This document shows, piece by piece, positions 32,772 through 39,954 of a DNA stretch of 39,954 nucleotides. How positions within the stretch are numbered: position 1 is the first letter of the stretch; every line of letters starts with the position of its first letter. The stretch is taken from NCBI GenBank assembly GCA_938015805.1, contig CALLXF010000106.1:1-39954 (forward strand). Reading direction: 5' to 3'. A program made the translations under genes and the position numbers. The notes below the pieces were generated by a model. The model was not told the DNA's origin. It made no database searches and worked only from the letters and a program-made list of their open reading frames with translations. Origin of the DNA: an uncultured Saprospiraceae bacterium (lineage in GTDB: Bacteria; Bacteroidota; Bacteroidia; Chitinophagales; Saprospiraceae).

Positions 32772-33907
32772 CTCTTACGTTTTGTTTGATTTCCTTGACC
32801 ATAATTTGAAGATATGGCGATTATATCGGATTTACTCAATCTATTTTTTATAACATCCAGCTCAAAACTATTCATACTACCCGATAAAGCTTTTACTTCA
32901 TCCCGTTCGAGATCATTAAAAAAATAAGCCATTTCTGTCGTATTACCCTTAGTATCTGTTGTGTACAAAGCTTTTGTTAGTACTGAAGAGGTAGAACCTC
33001 CTTTCATACCAGCATGATTTAACCAAGATCGGTTTTTAGGATTTAAGAGTAATCGCTCCATAATATCATCTAGATATTGCTGCGTCTCTTTAATAAAATA
33101 AGATCTAGAATTGATCTTACGCATAATATCCACATACTCCGCTGTAGTCGAACTAGGAAGATTATCAGACCATACCCTTTGTACATCAAACCCAAAAGAT
33201 CCTAAATCAGATTTATAATCGGGGTCTTTTAACAACTTCTCCTGGATGATATAGGTTACACGATGATACTCTTCCATGGTCATAGCTCTTAGTTCTTGAG
33301 TCAGTTTATCATTCTTAAGATCTGGAAACTTTTCTTTTCCTACAAACAAAGCAGATACTGGATAAAATATTTTATCATGATTCTTTACTTCCATTTTTTC
33401 TAGACGAGTATTTATATTTTCCAGTCCTAGCTTTTTGCAGAGCCATTCTGTATTTGCATTAGAACTATACCAGATCATTCCTTTTACGATATTCCTTATA
33501 GAAATATGCCTATCCTCTATTTTATCGTTGAACGATTTTAGCCACCTCGGATAAGCTCCACCATCAGTGTTAGGGATATAAAATTTATCTAACTCCCTTA
33601 TAGGAATCATCTGATCAGGATCGATCTTTTTACTCGCAGCTTGCTCTGCATATTCTATCGCCAATATAATTTTTACAGTACTGGCTAGACACATCATTTT
33701 ATCCGAATTATTATCTACCACAACCGAATCATTACGCATCCATTTTATAGCAGATCGATCGGGATTATTTTCTATAAATTTTACAATATCCGTCTCAGGC
33801 GGATGAGCTGTTTTACCTAAAACAAATCCTAACAGTAGCATGAGACTAAACAAGAGTAAAATTCCAAATATGATTTTTTTCAACAAATCAGTAATGTTTA
33901 AATTCAT
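32768..33907 (-). CDS. membrane-anchored serine hydrolase of the beta-lactamase/DD-peptidase fold
   Basis: The 379-residue protein has an N-terminal membrane anchor (about 10-31). The penicillin-recognising enzyme signatures follow: STVK (76-79, nucleophile Ser76 and Lys79), YSSNANTEWL (an SxN-type second motif) and KGGST (third motif). It should be periplasmic and act on a peptide or beta-lactam-like bond, but whether it is a lactamase, carboxypeptidase or other hydrolase cannot be told. It lies 31 bases after the MutS-like gene and overlaps the secreted protein gene by four bases, suggesting an operon. Confidence 0.85.
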   Translation of the reverse strand: MNLNITDLLKKIIFGILLLFSLMLLLGFVLGKTAHPPETDIVKFIENNPDRSAIKWMRNDSVVVDNNSDKMMCLASTVKIILAIEYAEQAASKKIDPDQMIPIRELDKFYIPNTDGGAYPRWLKSFNDKIEDRHISIRNIVKGMIWYSSNANTEWLCKKLGLENINTRLEKMEVKNHDKIFYPVSALFVGKEKFPDLKNDKLTQELRAMTMEEYHRVTYIIQEKLLKDPDYKSDLGSFGFDVQRVWSDNLPSSTTAEYVDIMRKINSRSYFIKETQQYLDDIMERLLLNPKNRSWLNHAGMKGGSTSSVLTKALYTTDTKGNTTEMAYFFNDLERDEVKALSGSMNSFELDVIKNRLSKSDIIAISSNYGQGNQTKRKR

Positions 33908-33938
33908 CTTAAATTAAAAAAATAAATTTAAACGCGGA

Positions 33939-35720
33939 TTAGATAATCGCTTCTTTTTTCATGATAAAAGTTGCAGATTTATTTTGACAGACTCCATTCC
34001 GTAGAGTGTAATCAAATGCCAATTCGTTATCAATGATTTCTACTTCAAAACATTTATTTCTAAGTTGCTCCGGATAAGCATCCGTGGTCTGACATACTTC
34101 TAAATCATGAGTTGCAATGCACCCTATCGTCCCTTTAGAGATTACTTTCTTTATGACCTCGATCGTTCCTGTCTGTTTATCATCAGAATTAGTACCTTTT
34201 AAAATCTCATCTAGTAAAACAAAACATACCCCTTTGCCAAGGCGATCCATGATTTTCTTTAGCCTTTTGACCTCTGCAAAAAAGTATGACTCTCCATCGT
34301 TTAAAGAATCCATCTGACGCATAGACATCAATACAGGAAGTGGATGTACCATTGCCTCCGAAGCACATACGGGAGCCCCGATTCCCGCCATAACCATATT
34401 TACCCCTAGAGTTCTGAGGAAGGTGCTTTTGCCCGACATATTAGAACCTGTAAGAATAATAAAATTATTTTTCTGTAAAGACAAGTCATTACATACCCTT
34501 GCAGAAGCATTGATTAAGGGATGTCCTAGAGATTTAAATTTGATCTGATAGTTATCATTCAATCCCGGAAATACAAAGCTTTGATTATTGTAGGCGTAAT
34601 TTGCGAGACTGTTTAGTGCTTCAAAACTTCCTAAAACCAAAAGCCATTTTTCGATATCCTTAGCAAACTCTTGTTTCCATTTTATCAATGCTACTAGATT
34701 ATGGATGTGGTATAAAAATGATCCATTAAAAAAAATAGCGGCAAAACCATTTTGGATAGTCTCTGCGTTAGATAATAACACGTGTAGAGACTTTAATTTT
34801 TTACTGGCTGACCCCGTTGTATAATTTATCTCTTGCTGGAGAGATTGTAATTTTGTACTTGTAAATTTCTGTGATTCTATTTTATCGATCACTGCACTGT
34901 ACTGTCTGATGATGGTTGTAATATGATCAGAATCAATAAGTACATTCTTTATGCGTTTCATTTGCATGCCTGCCAATAAGAGATTGAACAGAAAGAAACC
35001 TGTGGCGATATGAAAAAACAATAAGTCCGTTCTAAAAAAATGGATCGTTAGACTGATCACAAATAATGTAGGAATAAGAAAAAATAATATTCGTAGCACA
35101 CCAGAAATCGAGGTAGTCTCTTCCTTTGTCCAAGCTATTAGTTTATCGTAATCTTTTTTAGAATCATTAGCAACTTTGGCGTAAGCCAAAACATCCTGAC
35201 GCCACTCTACTTTATTTTTTAACTCTTCTATTGCTACTTGATTTTCTGAAATCTCAGCATTAGTAAGTAGATGCTGAAGCATGGAAGAGAGCTTTTGTTT
35301 ACCAGGAAAAGTAGCAGTCCTATTTAAATGATGGAATAAAGAATGATTCCCAAAAACATCTAAATCATAAGTGTAAAAATGCGTATAATCAATAAACTCC
35401 TCTCCATTTTCAAAAGGGATAGCTGTTCCATTTAGATAACTGATCTCTTGTTCGTTTATCAATACGAGAGCCTCCGCTATTTTACGTTTTCTGGAAACTT
35501 TTTTATGTATCCTCATCAAAACTACAAAGGCCACAAATGATAAAAATGCTAAAGCAATAATCCAGTATTCCCCAGTACTAAAAGACTTATATCCCAGAAA
35601 TAAAAACGAAGCAAAAACGATCAACCTTAACAAGCTAATCGTTTTAAATTTTGTATTTAGCTGCTGAAAACTATCGGTAAGTTTATTTTTTAGCTCGAGG
35701 TATTTATCCATTTTATCCAA
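33939..35720 (-). CDS. MutS-family ATPase with N-terminal membrane segments
   Basis: The C-terminal third carries a MutS-type ABC ATPase: Walker A TGSNMSGKST (424-433), a signature region with MRQMDSLNDGESYFFAEV, Walker B FVLLDEILKGTN (500-511) and the D-loop/His region ATHDL (536-540). The N-terminal part lacks the mismatch-binding and connector domains of MutS1. Instead it has two hydrophobic clusters (about 32-69 and 205-252) and a helical lever-like region (255-390). At 593 residues it is shorter than MutS. Bacteroidota encode such MutS-related proteins commonly, with no established role; membrane anchoring argues against ordinary mismatch repair. Confidence 0.88.
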   Translation of the reverse strand: MDKMDKYLELKNKLTDSFQQLNTKFKTISLLRLIVFASFLFLGYKSFSTGEYWIIALAFLSFVAFVVLMRIHKKVSRKRKIAEALVLINEQEISYLNGTAIPFENGEEFIDYTHFYTYDLDVFGNHSLFHHLNRTATFPGKQKLSSMLQHLLTNAEISENQVAIEELKNKVEWRQDVLAYAKVANDSKKDYDKLIAWTKEETTSISGVLRILFFLIPTLFVISLTIHFFRTDLLFFHIATGFFLFNLLLAGMQMKRIKNVLIDSDHITTIIRQYSAVIDKIESQKFTSTKLQSLQQEINYTTGSASKKLKSLHVLLSNAETIQNGFAAIFFNGSFLYHIHNLVALIKWKQEFAKDIEKWLLVLGSFEALNSLANYAYNNQSFVFPGLNDNYQIKFKSLGHPLINASARVCNDLSLQKNNFIILTGSNMSGKSTFLRTLGVNMVMAGIGAPVCASEAMVHPLPVLMSMRQMDSLNDGESYFFAEVKRLKKIMDRLGKGVCFVLLDEILKGTNSDDKQTGTIEVIKKVISKGTIGCIATHDLEVCQTTDAYPEQLRNKCFEVEIIDNELAFDYTLRNGVCQNKSATFIMKKEAII

Positions 35721-35876
35721 AGGCTTAGTTTAAGCGATGCAAAAATGAAATAAAAATATGGTAATCTCGATTTTAGAGTTCCTTTATTATTAGACTAAAA
35801 TTATGAGACTAAAATCGTTTAAAATCATATCGGATCTACGAACTCCATCTATTAAACTAAAAATATAATATAGACG

Positions 35877-36731
35877 CTAAGGCAACTCTTTTAAAAGGGT
35901 CTCTACTGCCAATTTACCCAAATTATTAGAGGCTTGTGGACTTGCTCCTGTGATTAATTTTCGATCTATACAGACGGTGCTATCTGCCTTTGTATTCTTA
36001 ATCTTTGCTCCTAAGCCGCCTAATTTTTTACTTAAACCATAAGGCATTTGACCCGGCAGATATCCTATCATAGGTGTCTTTTTATCTACAGCATCTGGAA
36101 ATACCGCCATCTCATACCCATCGTAAAGAAACTTCTTCCCTTCTAGTGTGGTAGATAATAAAGACCCTGGTCCATGACAAAGCGTTATAGTATAAAGCGC
36201 TTGCTGATCAGCCCACCTTAAAATTTTTCCGACATTATGATCTTCTGGAATACCGAGCATTGCTCCATGTCCACCAGGAACAAATACTGCCGCATACGCT
36301 GAAGCGTCAGAAGATGATAAATTGATAAATTCTTCTAACTTTTTAGGGCGGTCTAGTCTCGGTTTAAGATCGCTGTAAATCTCATTTACATGATCATCTT
36401 TTTCTGGAAATGCCCACATTTCTAAGACTGCAGGTTTACCAGTAGGAGTTGCTATCTCAAAAGTAAATCCTGCATTACGGAGGTGTAACATAGGAACTAG
36501 TGCTTCCACTGGATGATTACCGGTTGAGAATAATTTACCATTTTGCATTTCCAGATTCTTTTGCTCAGTAAAAATTACAAGAATCTTAGATCTACTACCT
36601 TGGTATTTATCGTATTTGATATTCTGGAAATCAGTCTTAGATTGTGTAGCTAATTTTAAAGCAAGATTAGATGGGCTGTAAGATCCGTCTGACTCTAACC
36701 GCGGAGCTAGACCTAATATTTTTTTTAGCAT
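35877..36731 (-). CDS. hchA: Hsp31/HchA-type glyoxalase III and protein deglycase
   Basis: This 284-residue DJ-1/PfpI-fold protein has the nucleophilic elbow TLCHGPGS with Cys185, the same number as the E. coli HchA nucleophile, plus VFVPGGHGAML (149-159) and the N-terminal cap region with FSTGNHPVEALVP (68-80, Glu76). HchA converts methylglyoxal to lactate and repairs glycated proteins. The gene starts 5 bases after the nitroreductase gene stop and is probably co-expressed with it as an electrophile-stress unit. Confidence 0.93.
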   Translation of the reverse strand: MLKKILGLAPRLESDGSYSPSNLALKLATQSKTDFQNIKYDKYQGSRSKILVIFTEQKNLEMQNGKLFSTGNHPVEALVPMLHLRNAGFTFEIATPTGKPAVLEMWAFPEKDDHVNEIYSDLKPRLDRPKKLEEFINLSSSDASAYAAVFVPGGHGAMLGIPEDHNVGKILRWADQQALYTITLCHGPGSLLSTTLEGKKFLYDGYEMAVFPDAVDKKTPMIGYLPGQMPYGLSKKLGGLGAKIKNTKADSTVCIDRKLITGASPQASNNLGKLAVETLLKELP

Positions 36732-36736
36732 TATAA

Positions 36737-37369
36737 TTATTTAAATGTAGTTACTAAATCACTGATCGGTTTACGTACTTTTTTAAGGTTTACTAACCAG
36801 TCGTTTTCTGCATCTCTATACCCTATCGGAAGGATAACTGTACTCCGTAGATTTTTGTCTTTTAGATTTAGAATCTTATCTAGGGCCTCATTATCAAACC
36901 CCTCCATCGGTGTGCTATCGACGCCCTCATAAATCGCCTGTGTCATTCCGGCCATCAGAGCGATATATGTCTGACGAGCAGCATGCTCATAATTTTCCTG
37001 AGGATCTTTGTGTGGGTAAGTCTTTAGTAACTGATTACGATAATTTTCCCAGCCTTCGTTCTTAAAACCTCTGATCTCATTAGTCAGATCAAACATATAG
37101 TTTATACGATCTGCTGTGTAATGATCCCATGCTGCAAATACTAATAAATGCGAGCAATCAGTCACCTGCGACTGGTTCCAAGCGATCTCTCTGATCTGAG
37201 CCTTTAGCTCCTGATTAGTAATCACCATAACCTCAAATGGCTGCAATCCACTAGATGTCGGAGCGAGTCGTATGGCCTCTAGTATATTTTCTATTTTTTC
37301 TTGCGGCACGACTTTACCATTCATGGCTTTAGTGGCGTATCGTTCTTCTAATTTCTCAATATGACTCAT
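36737..37369 (-). CDS. nitroreductase-family NAD(P)H-dependent oxidoreductase
   Basis: From ATG 37369 the 210-residue product matches the FMN-binding nitroreductase family (NfsB/YfkO type): RYATKAMNG near the start, ILEAIRLAPTSSGLQPFEVMVI, HAARQTYIALMAGMTQAIYEGVDSTPMEGFD and VILPIGYRDAENDWL. It reduces quinones, nitro compounds or similar electrophiles. A longer frame from 37447 exists, but the box TACTTTTG (37396-37403) lies inside it, and the family begins at about MSHIEKLEERYATKAM. It precedes hchA by 5 bases. Confidence 0.9.
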   Translation of the reverse strand: MSHIEKLEERYATKAMNGKVVPQEKIENILEAIRLAPTSSGLQPFEVMVITNQELKAQIREIAWNQSQVTDCSHLLVFAAWDHYTADRINYMFDLTNEIRGFKNEGWENYRNQLLKTYPHKDPQENYEHAARQTYIALMAGMTQAIYEGVDSTPMEGFDNEALDKILNLKDKNLRSTVILPIGYRDAENDWLVNLKKVRKPISDLVTTFK

Positions 37370-37395
37370 TAAATTTTTGTTTTTAATAACGCTTG

Positions 37396-37403
37396 CAAAA
37401 GTA
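37396..37403 (-). promoter_or_regulatory. -7 promoter box TACTTTTG for nitroreductase-hchA
   Basis: An exact TAnnTTTG match on the minus strand 26 bases ahead of ATG 37369. Its position decides the start: the upstream ATG at 37447 would lie outside the transcript. Confidence 0.55.
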
Positions 37404-37614
37404 TGCCATTTGTAAGCTCTAAAAATTGATGTATGGTAATAAACCATTTTAATATATGTCTTTATGTTACGGTGAGAATGTTTTTACCGCGAACTATTAA
37501 AAACTTTGTAAAGTCAAAATTCTAAAAAGACGGAAATTCCATATTTTAAAAACACAACTAAGTCATCGCGTAAAAAAACGAAACCATATCAATGATGCTA
37601 TAAGATGTACCTGC

Positions 37615-38196
37615 TTATCTAGCTGATAGTTCGGTTCGGATTCTACTAAGACTCTCTGTCGTTATACCTAGGTAAGATGCGATGTGATAATTTTTTACAT
37701 CGTTTACAATGGTCGGATAAGTCTCTACAAAATTTACATATCGTTGCGTAGCTGATAGGGATAGATTTTCCAGTATCCTATTTTGGAAACTAGCAAAGGC
37801 TAATTCCATCTTTTTAATATGGAAATACGCTACTTTAGGTATCTCTCTACATAACATATCAAATTCCGCTTTAGAAATACTGTAAATAGTCGCAGTTTTT
37901 ATACATTCTACATTGGAAACGGATAATTTTTTATGCCTTCCGTACAAAGATATATAATCACTTATCCACCATCCTTTTACTGCAAATTGTAGGATATGCT
38001 CTTTCCCGTCTCTGTCGATAAGATAACTCCTCAGGCAGCCTTTATGCACATAAAACATATCGTATACTTCGTCGTCTTCTTTTAATAAAAACGAATTTTT
38101 ATCAATTGTAGATTTCTTTAATTTACTGCAGAGTAGATTAATTTCTTCTGTAGTAAATGATAGGCCGTGGAATATCTCTGATATAATGGTGTGCAC
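37615..38196 (-). CDS. Crp/Fnr-family transcriptional regulator
   Basis: The 193-residue protein has an N-terminal cyclic-nucleotide-binding-type beta roll (about 25-115: KSTIDKNSFLLKEDDEVYDMFYVHKGCLRSYLI). A helix follows, then a C-terminal HTH (about 150-190: VKNYHIASYLGITTESLSRIRTEL). It starts with GTG at 38196; TACATTTA (38225-38232) is a near -7 box. No cysteine cluster for Fnr-like iron-sulfur binding is seen. It lies just upstream of the nitroreductase-hchA pair on the same strand, so it may control that pair, which is inference. Related Bacteroidota proteins are often annotated only as Crp/Fnr regulators. Confidence 0.9.
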   Translation of the reverse strand: MHTIISEIFHGLSFTTEEINLLCSKLKKSTIDKNSFLLKEDDEVYDMFYVHKGCLRSYLIDRDGKEHILQFAVKGWWISDYISLYGRHKKLSVSNVECIKTATIYSISKAEFDMLCREIPKVAYFHIKKMELAFASFQNRILENLSLSATQRYVNFVETYPTIVNDVKNYHIASYLGITTESLSRIRTELSAR

Positions 38197-38422
38197 TATT
38201 TATTCTAAATTTTATGGAATTTTATAAATGTACTAAAACGATTTAATAAATCCAGTTACTCTAGTCGATCATCATAGAATGTCAAGCTGACGGTATAGAG
38301 TTCCGATTAAAAATCATCTATGTTTAACGACTGTGAATTATTATAGTCTAGTAATAATTTAAGCATTACAAATGTATTGTACAGCTTTGCACACTATGAT
38401 TTACCTAATGTTCCATTACTAA

Positions 38423-38875
38423 TCATGAACAATTTTTATCTCCCTTCATAAAGTCATATGCCCCTTTTCTCAGTTCAATTCCATATTCCATAAAAGCCTT
38501 TAATGAGGCTAAGAAATTAGACCATCCTGCGGTATTGCTAACGAGCCACTTTAAATTTTGTTCGTTAAGTTCTTTTCCGCTTTCAGTTACTTTAACAACG
38601 GTATTATTATTAGAGTAATTTTCTAAATGGATGATCACTTTAGTTTCTGGATCCCAACAAAAAGAAATGATCTCATGCCCATTAAGTGTAACATCTTTTA
38701 TTAAGTATGATTCCTCAAATTCTGGAAATTTCCAAAACACCTCTTTCCCAGATTCTAATCTGCCTGTGCTTTCAGAAATGAAATACTTGGTCATAAATTC
38801 TGGATTTACAATTGCTTCAAAAACTTCATCTACTGATTTTTGAATTTGTAAATTGGCTTGAGATATTAATTCCAT
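38423..38875 (-). CDS. SRPBCC (AHSA1-like) domain protein
   Basis: From ATG 38875 the 150-residue protein is a single START-like/AHSA1 domain: IQKSVDEVFEAIVNPEFMTKYF, then W/F-rich strands (VFWKFPEFEESYLI), ending with the long C-terminal helix GWSNFLASLKAFMEYG typical of this family. These proteins bind hydrophobic ligands or act as co-chaperones; the ligand is unknown. A GTG three codons upstream (38884) is an alternative start. It lies downstream of, and on the same strand as, the DinB-type gene. Confidence 0.9.
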   Translation of the reverse strand: MELISQANLQIQKSVDEVFEAIVNPEFMTKYFISESTGRLESGKEVFWKFPEFEESYLIKDVTLNGHEIISFCWDPETKVIIHLENYSNNNTVVKVTESGKELNEQNLKWLVSNTAGWSNFLASLKAFMEYGIELRKGAYDFMKGDKNCS

Positions 38876-38923
38876 TTTAATCACTTAAAATTACCTTGAT
38901 AAACATTCTAAAAAAATCCTTTA

Positions 38924-39493
38924 TCACATCCGCTTTATAATTAGTCTAATCTGCCCCATGTGGTTTGCCTGGTGTTCCATCACATGATACCATGCCCAGT
39001 GATTATTCATAGAACTTCCATCTACCTTTTTATCAAACCATTTATCATCTTTAGTTTTTAAGAGACGTTTTGTTTCTGCTCTGACTTCGTCCCATTTTCC
39101 TAGATAATAAGAAATAGGTTTACCTACTAATGCTTTTCTTCCTTTGTCTCCGAGGTCCATCGCTGGATCCCAAAATGCTGCCTCTTCTTTATTATATCCT
39201 CTATTCTCAAAAGTGTAAACTTGGTAATATTTTTCTGTAGCTGCAAGATGTAAAATCATCGCTCCTATCCTATTTGCATTATCATCGAGGAGAAAATCAG
39301 TTTGCTTTTTCGATAAATTCTCTACACTTCTTGTTACTCTTCTTTTTAAATCGTCCAACATGGATATAACAACTCCTATCTGAGGTGTATATCCATCAGG
39401 AACGCGTATCACATTTTGGGCTTTCGCCGAATGGAAATACATCAAAAATATAGTAAGAGTCAAAACTAAAGTCTTAGCAGAGTAAGTTTTCAT
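38924..39493 (-). CDS. exported DinB-superfamily protein
   Basis: The 189-residue product begins with a signal peptide (about 1-25, ending SAKAQ). It is followed by a four-helix DinB/YfiT-type domain with metal-ligand histidines in ILHLAATEKYY (about 80-91) and YHVMEHQANHMGQ (about 168-180). DinB-like proteins are metal-dependent thiol-handling enzymes, usually cytosolic; the signal peptide makes this a periplasmic or secreted version. The function is unknown. Confidence 0.88.
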   Translation of the reverse strand: MKTYSAKTLVLTLTIFLMYFHSAKAQNVIRVPDGYTPQIGVVISMLDDLKRRVTRSVENLSKKQTDFLLDDNANRIGAMILHLAATEKYYQVYTFENRGYNKEEAAFWDPAMDLGDKGRKALVGKPISYYLGKWDEVRAETKRLLKTKDDKWFDKKVDGSSMNNHWAWYHVMEHQANHMGQIRLIIKRM

Positions 39494-39634
39494 GGTTATA
39501 TCATTTGGGTGAATAAAAAAAAATAAACTAGTGCTCCAAAAAACTTATATAAATAACATGCACTACTTTATGAACGTTGAAAACAAAAATCCATTATGCC
39601 AATTACAACAGCATTGAAAATTACTTCTTAAAAA

Positions 39635-39954
39635 TCACCCTCCTAAAATTTTAATCACTAACTCTTTAGTCATTTTTTTACCCGCCGCTTGCTTTTTTAT
39701 TTCTGCAAAATCAAATTTAAAATTACATCCAGCTTTCCAGTGCGAGCAACCATAAGCTTTATTCCCTTTGATTAGTTTTCCTTTCTTACACTTAGGACAT
39801 AGAGGCATCGATTCCTTCTCTGCTTTAGTGGTATTCACTTGATGAGCGGAACTAGGATTAGGATGAAAGACCAGTTGGTTTTGATCTCCAAACGCGATCA
39901 AGCCATCCACTTTTCCATCTACCGTTTTAAACCCTTTGAGCTTTACAGTAGAAC
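39635..39954 (-). CDS. topB: DNA topoisomerase III C-terminus (cut by window edge)
   Basis: The minus-strand frame is open through the window edge and ends at 39635; about 105 residues are visible. VDGLIAFGDQNQLVFHPNP is followed by a zinc-ribbon-like unit CPKCKKGKLIKGNKAYGCSHW with a further Cys in AGCNFKF. Next comes the tail KKMTKELVIKILGG, all as in the C-terminal part of Bacteroidota type IA topoisomerase III proteins. The catalytic domain is outside the window, so the identity rests on the tail alone. No start can be assigned; the GTG at 39910 is internal. Confidence 0.7.
   Translation of the reverse strand, partial: STVKLKGFKTVDGKVDGLIAFGDQNQLVFHPNPSSAHQVNTTKAEKESMPLCPKCKKGKLIKGNKAYGCSHWKAGCNFKFDFAEIKKQAAGKKMTKELVIKILGG

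Noticed and set aside
35790-35820. Direct repeat AGACTAAAAT occurring twice upstream of the MutS-like gene
   Set aside because: It is short and AT-rich, with no associated element; chance is sufficient.
37370-37447. N-terminal extension of the nitroreductase from ATG 37447
   Set aside because: The extension contains an exact promoter box, is not family-like, and the conserved start is at 37369.
1-39954. CRISPR arrays, tRNA or rRNA genes, prophage or conjugative modules
   Set aside because: None were seen: no regularly spaced repeats, no cloverleaf or rRNA-like sequence, and no phage or transfer genes.

Overview
The window looks like a chromosomal stretch of a low-GC Bacteroidota, probably a marine Saprospiria- or Flavobacteriia-like organism. 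The pointers are two TonB-dependent receptor/DUF4249 lipoprotein pairs, a DUF5686 outer-membrane protein, an ECF sigma/FecR pair, a type IX secretion C-terminal sorting domain, a GSII-type glutamine synthetase, and several copies of the Bacteroidota -7 promoter box TAnnTTTG in front of genes. Both window ends cut through genes: a DUF1801 protein on the left and the C-terminus of a topoisomerase III on the right. I saw no CRISPR array, tRNA, rRNA or prophage.

Layout. 1-814: end of a DUF1801 gene and a 379-bp non-coding repeat (copy A). 815-7120: a DEAD-box helicase converging on a tightly packed minus-strand operon (helical-repeat protein, helix-hairpin-helix/beta-barrel protein, lipoprotein, CvfB-like S1 protein). 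7290-10998: glutamine synthetase with a clear terminator, then a DUF5686 protein. 11289-16816: an ECF sigma - FecR - TonB receptor - DUF4249 cell-surface signalling and uptake locus; the sigma gene lacks a normal start codon and a 42-residue FecR-like remnant sits inside the locus. 17051-18584: an MBL-fold protein with altered metal-ligand motifs, then a decayed OmpA C-terminal domain. 18585-24000: dihydrolipoyl dehydrogenase, WG-repeat lipoprotein, a small exported protein, coaD and pruA. 24154-27443: the second TonB receptor/DUF4249 pair. 27440-28543: rhomboid protease and rlmH. 28656-28750: a candidate small RNA or attenuator with its own promoter and terminator. 28979-31212: SixA-like phosphatase, the second 379-bp repeat copy (inverted), an arrestin-like protein and pyrophosphatase. 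31376-35720: a bulged attC-like hairpin, a secreted T9SS protein translationally coupled to a serine hydrolase, and a membrane-anchored MutS-type ATPase. 35877-39954: HchA, nitroreductase and a Crp/Fnr regulator, then SRPBCC and DinB-fold proteins and the topB end.

Most genes are ordinary housekeeping or envelope genes. The less expected items are the inverted pair of 379-bp elements with imperfect terminal inverted repeats (about 94% identical by hand count), the small RNA candidate upstream of rlmH, and the missing AUG in the sigma gene with a slippery heptamer beside it. All identifications come from reading motifs by eye; no database search was run.
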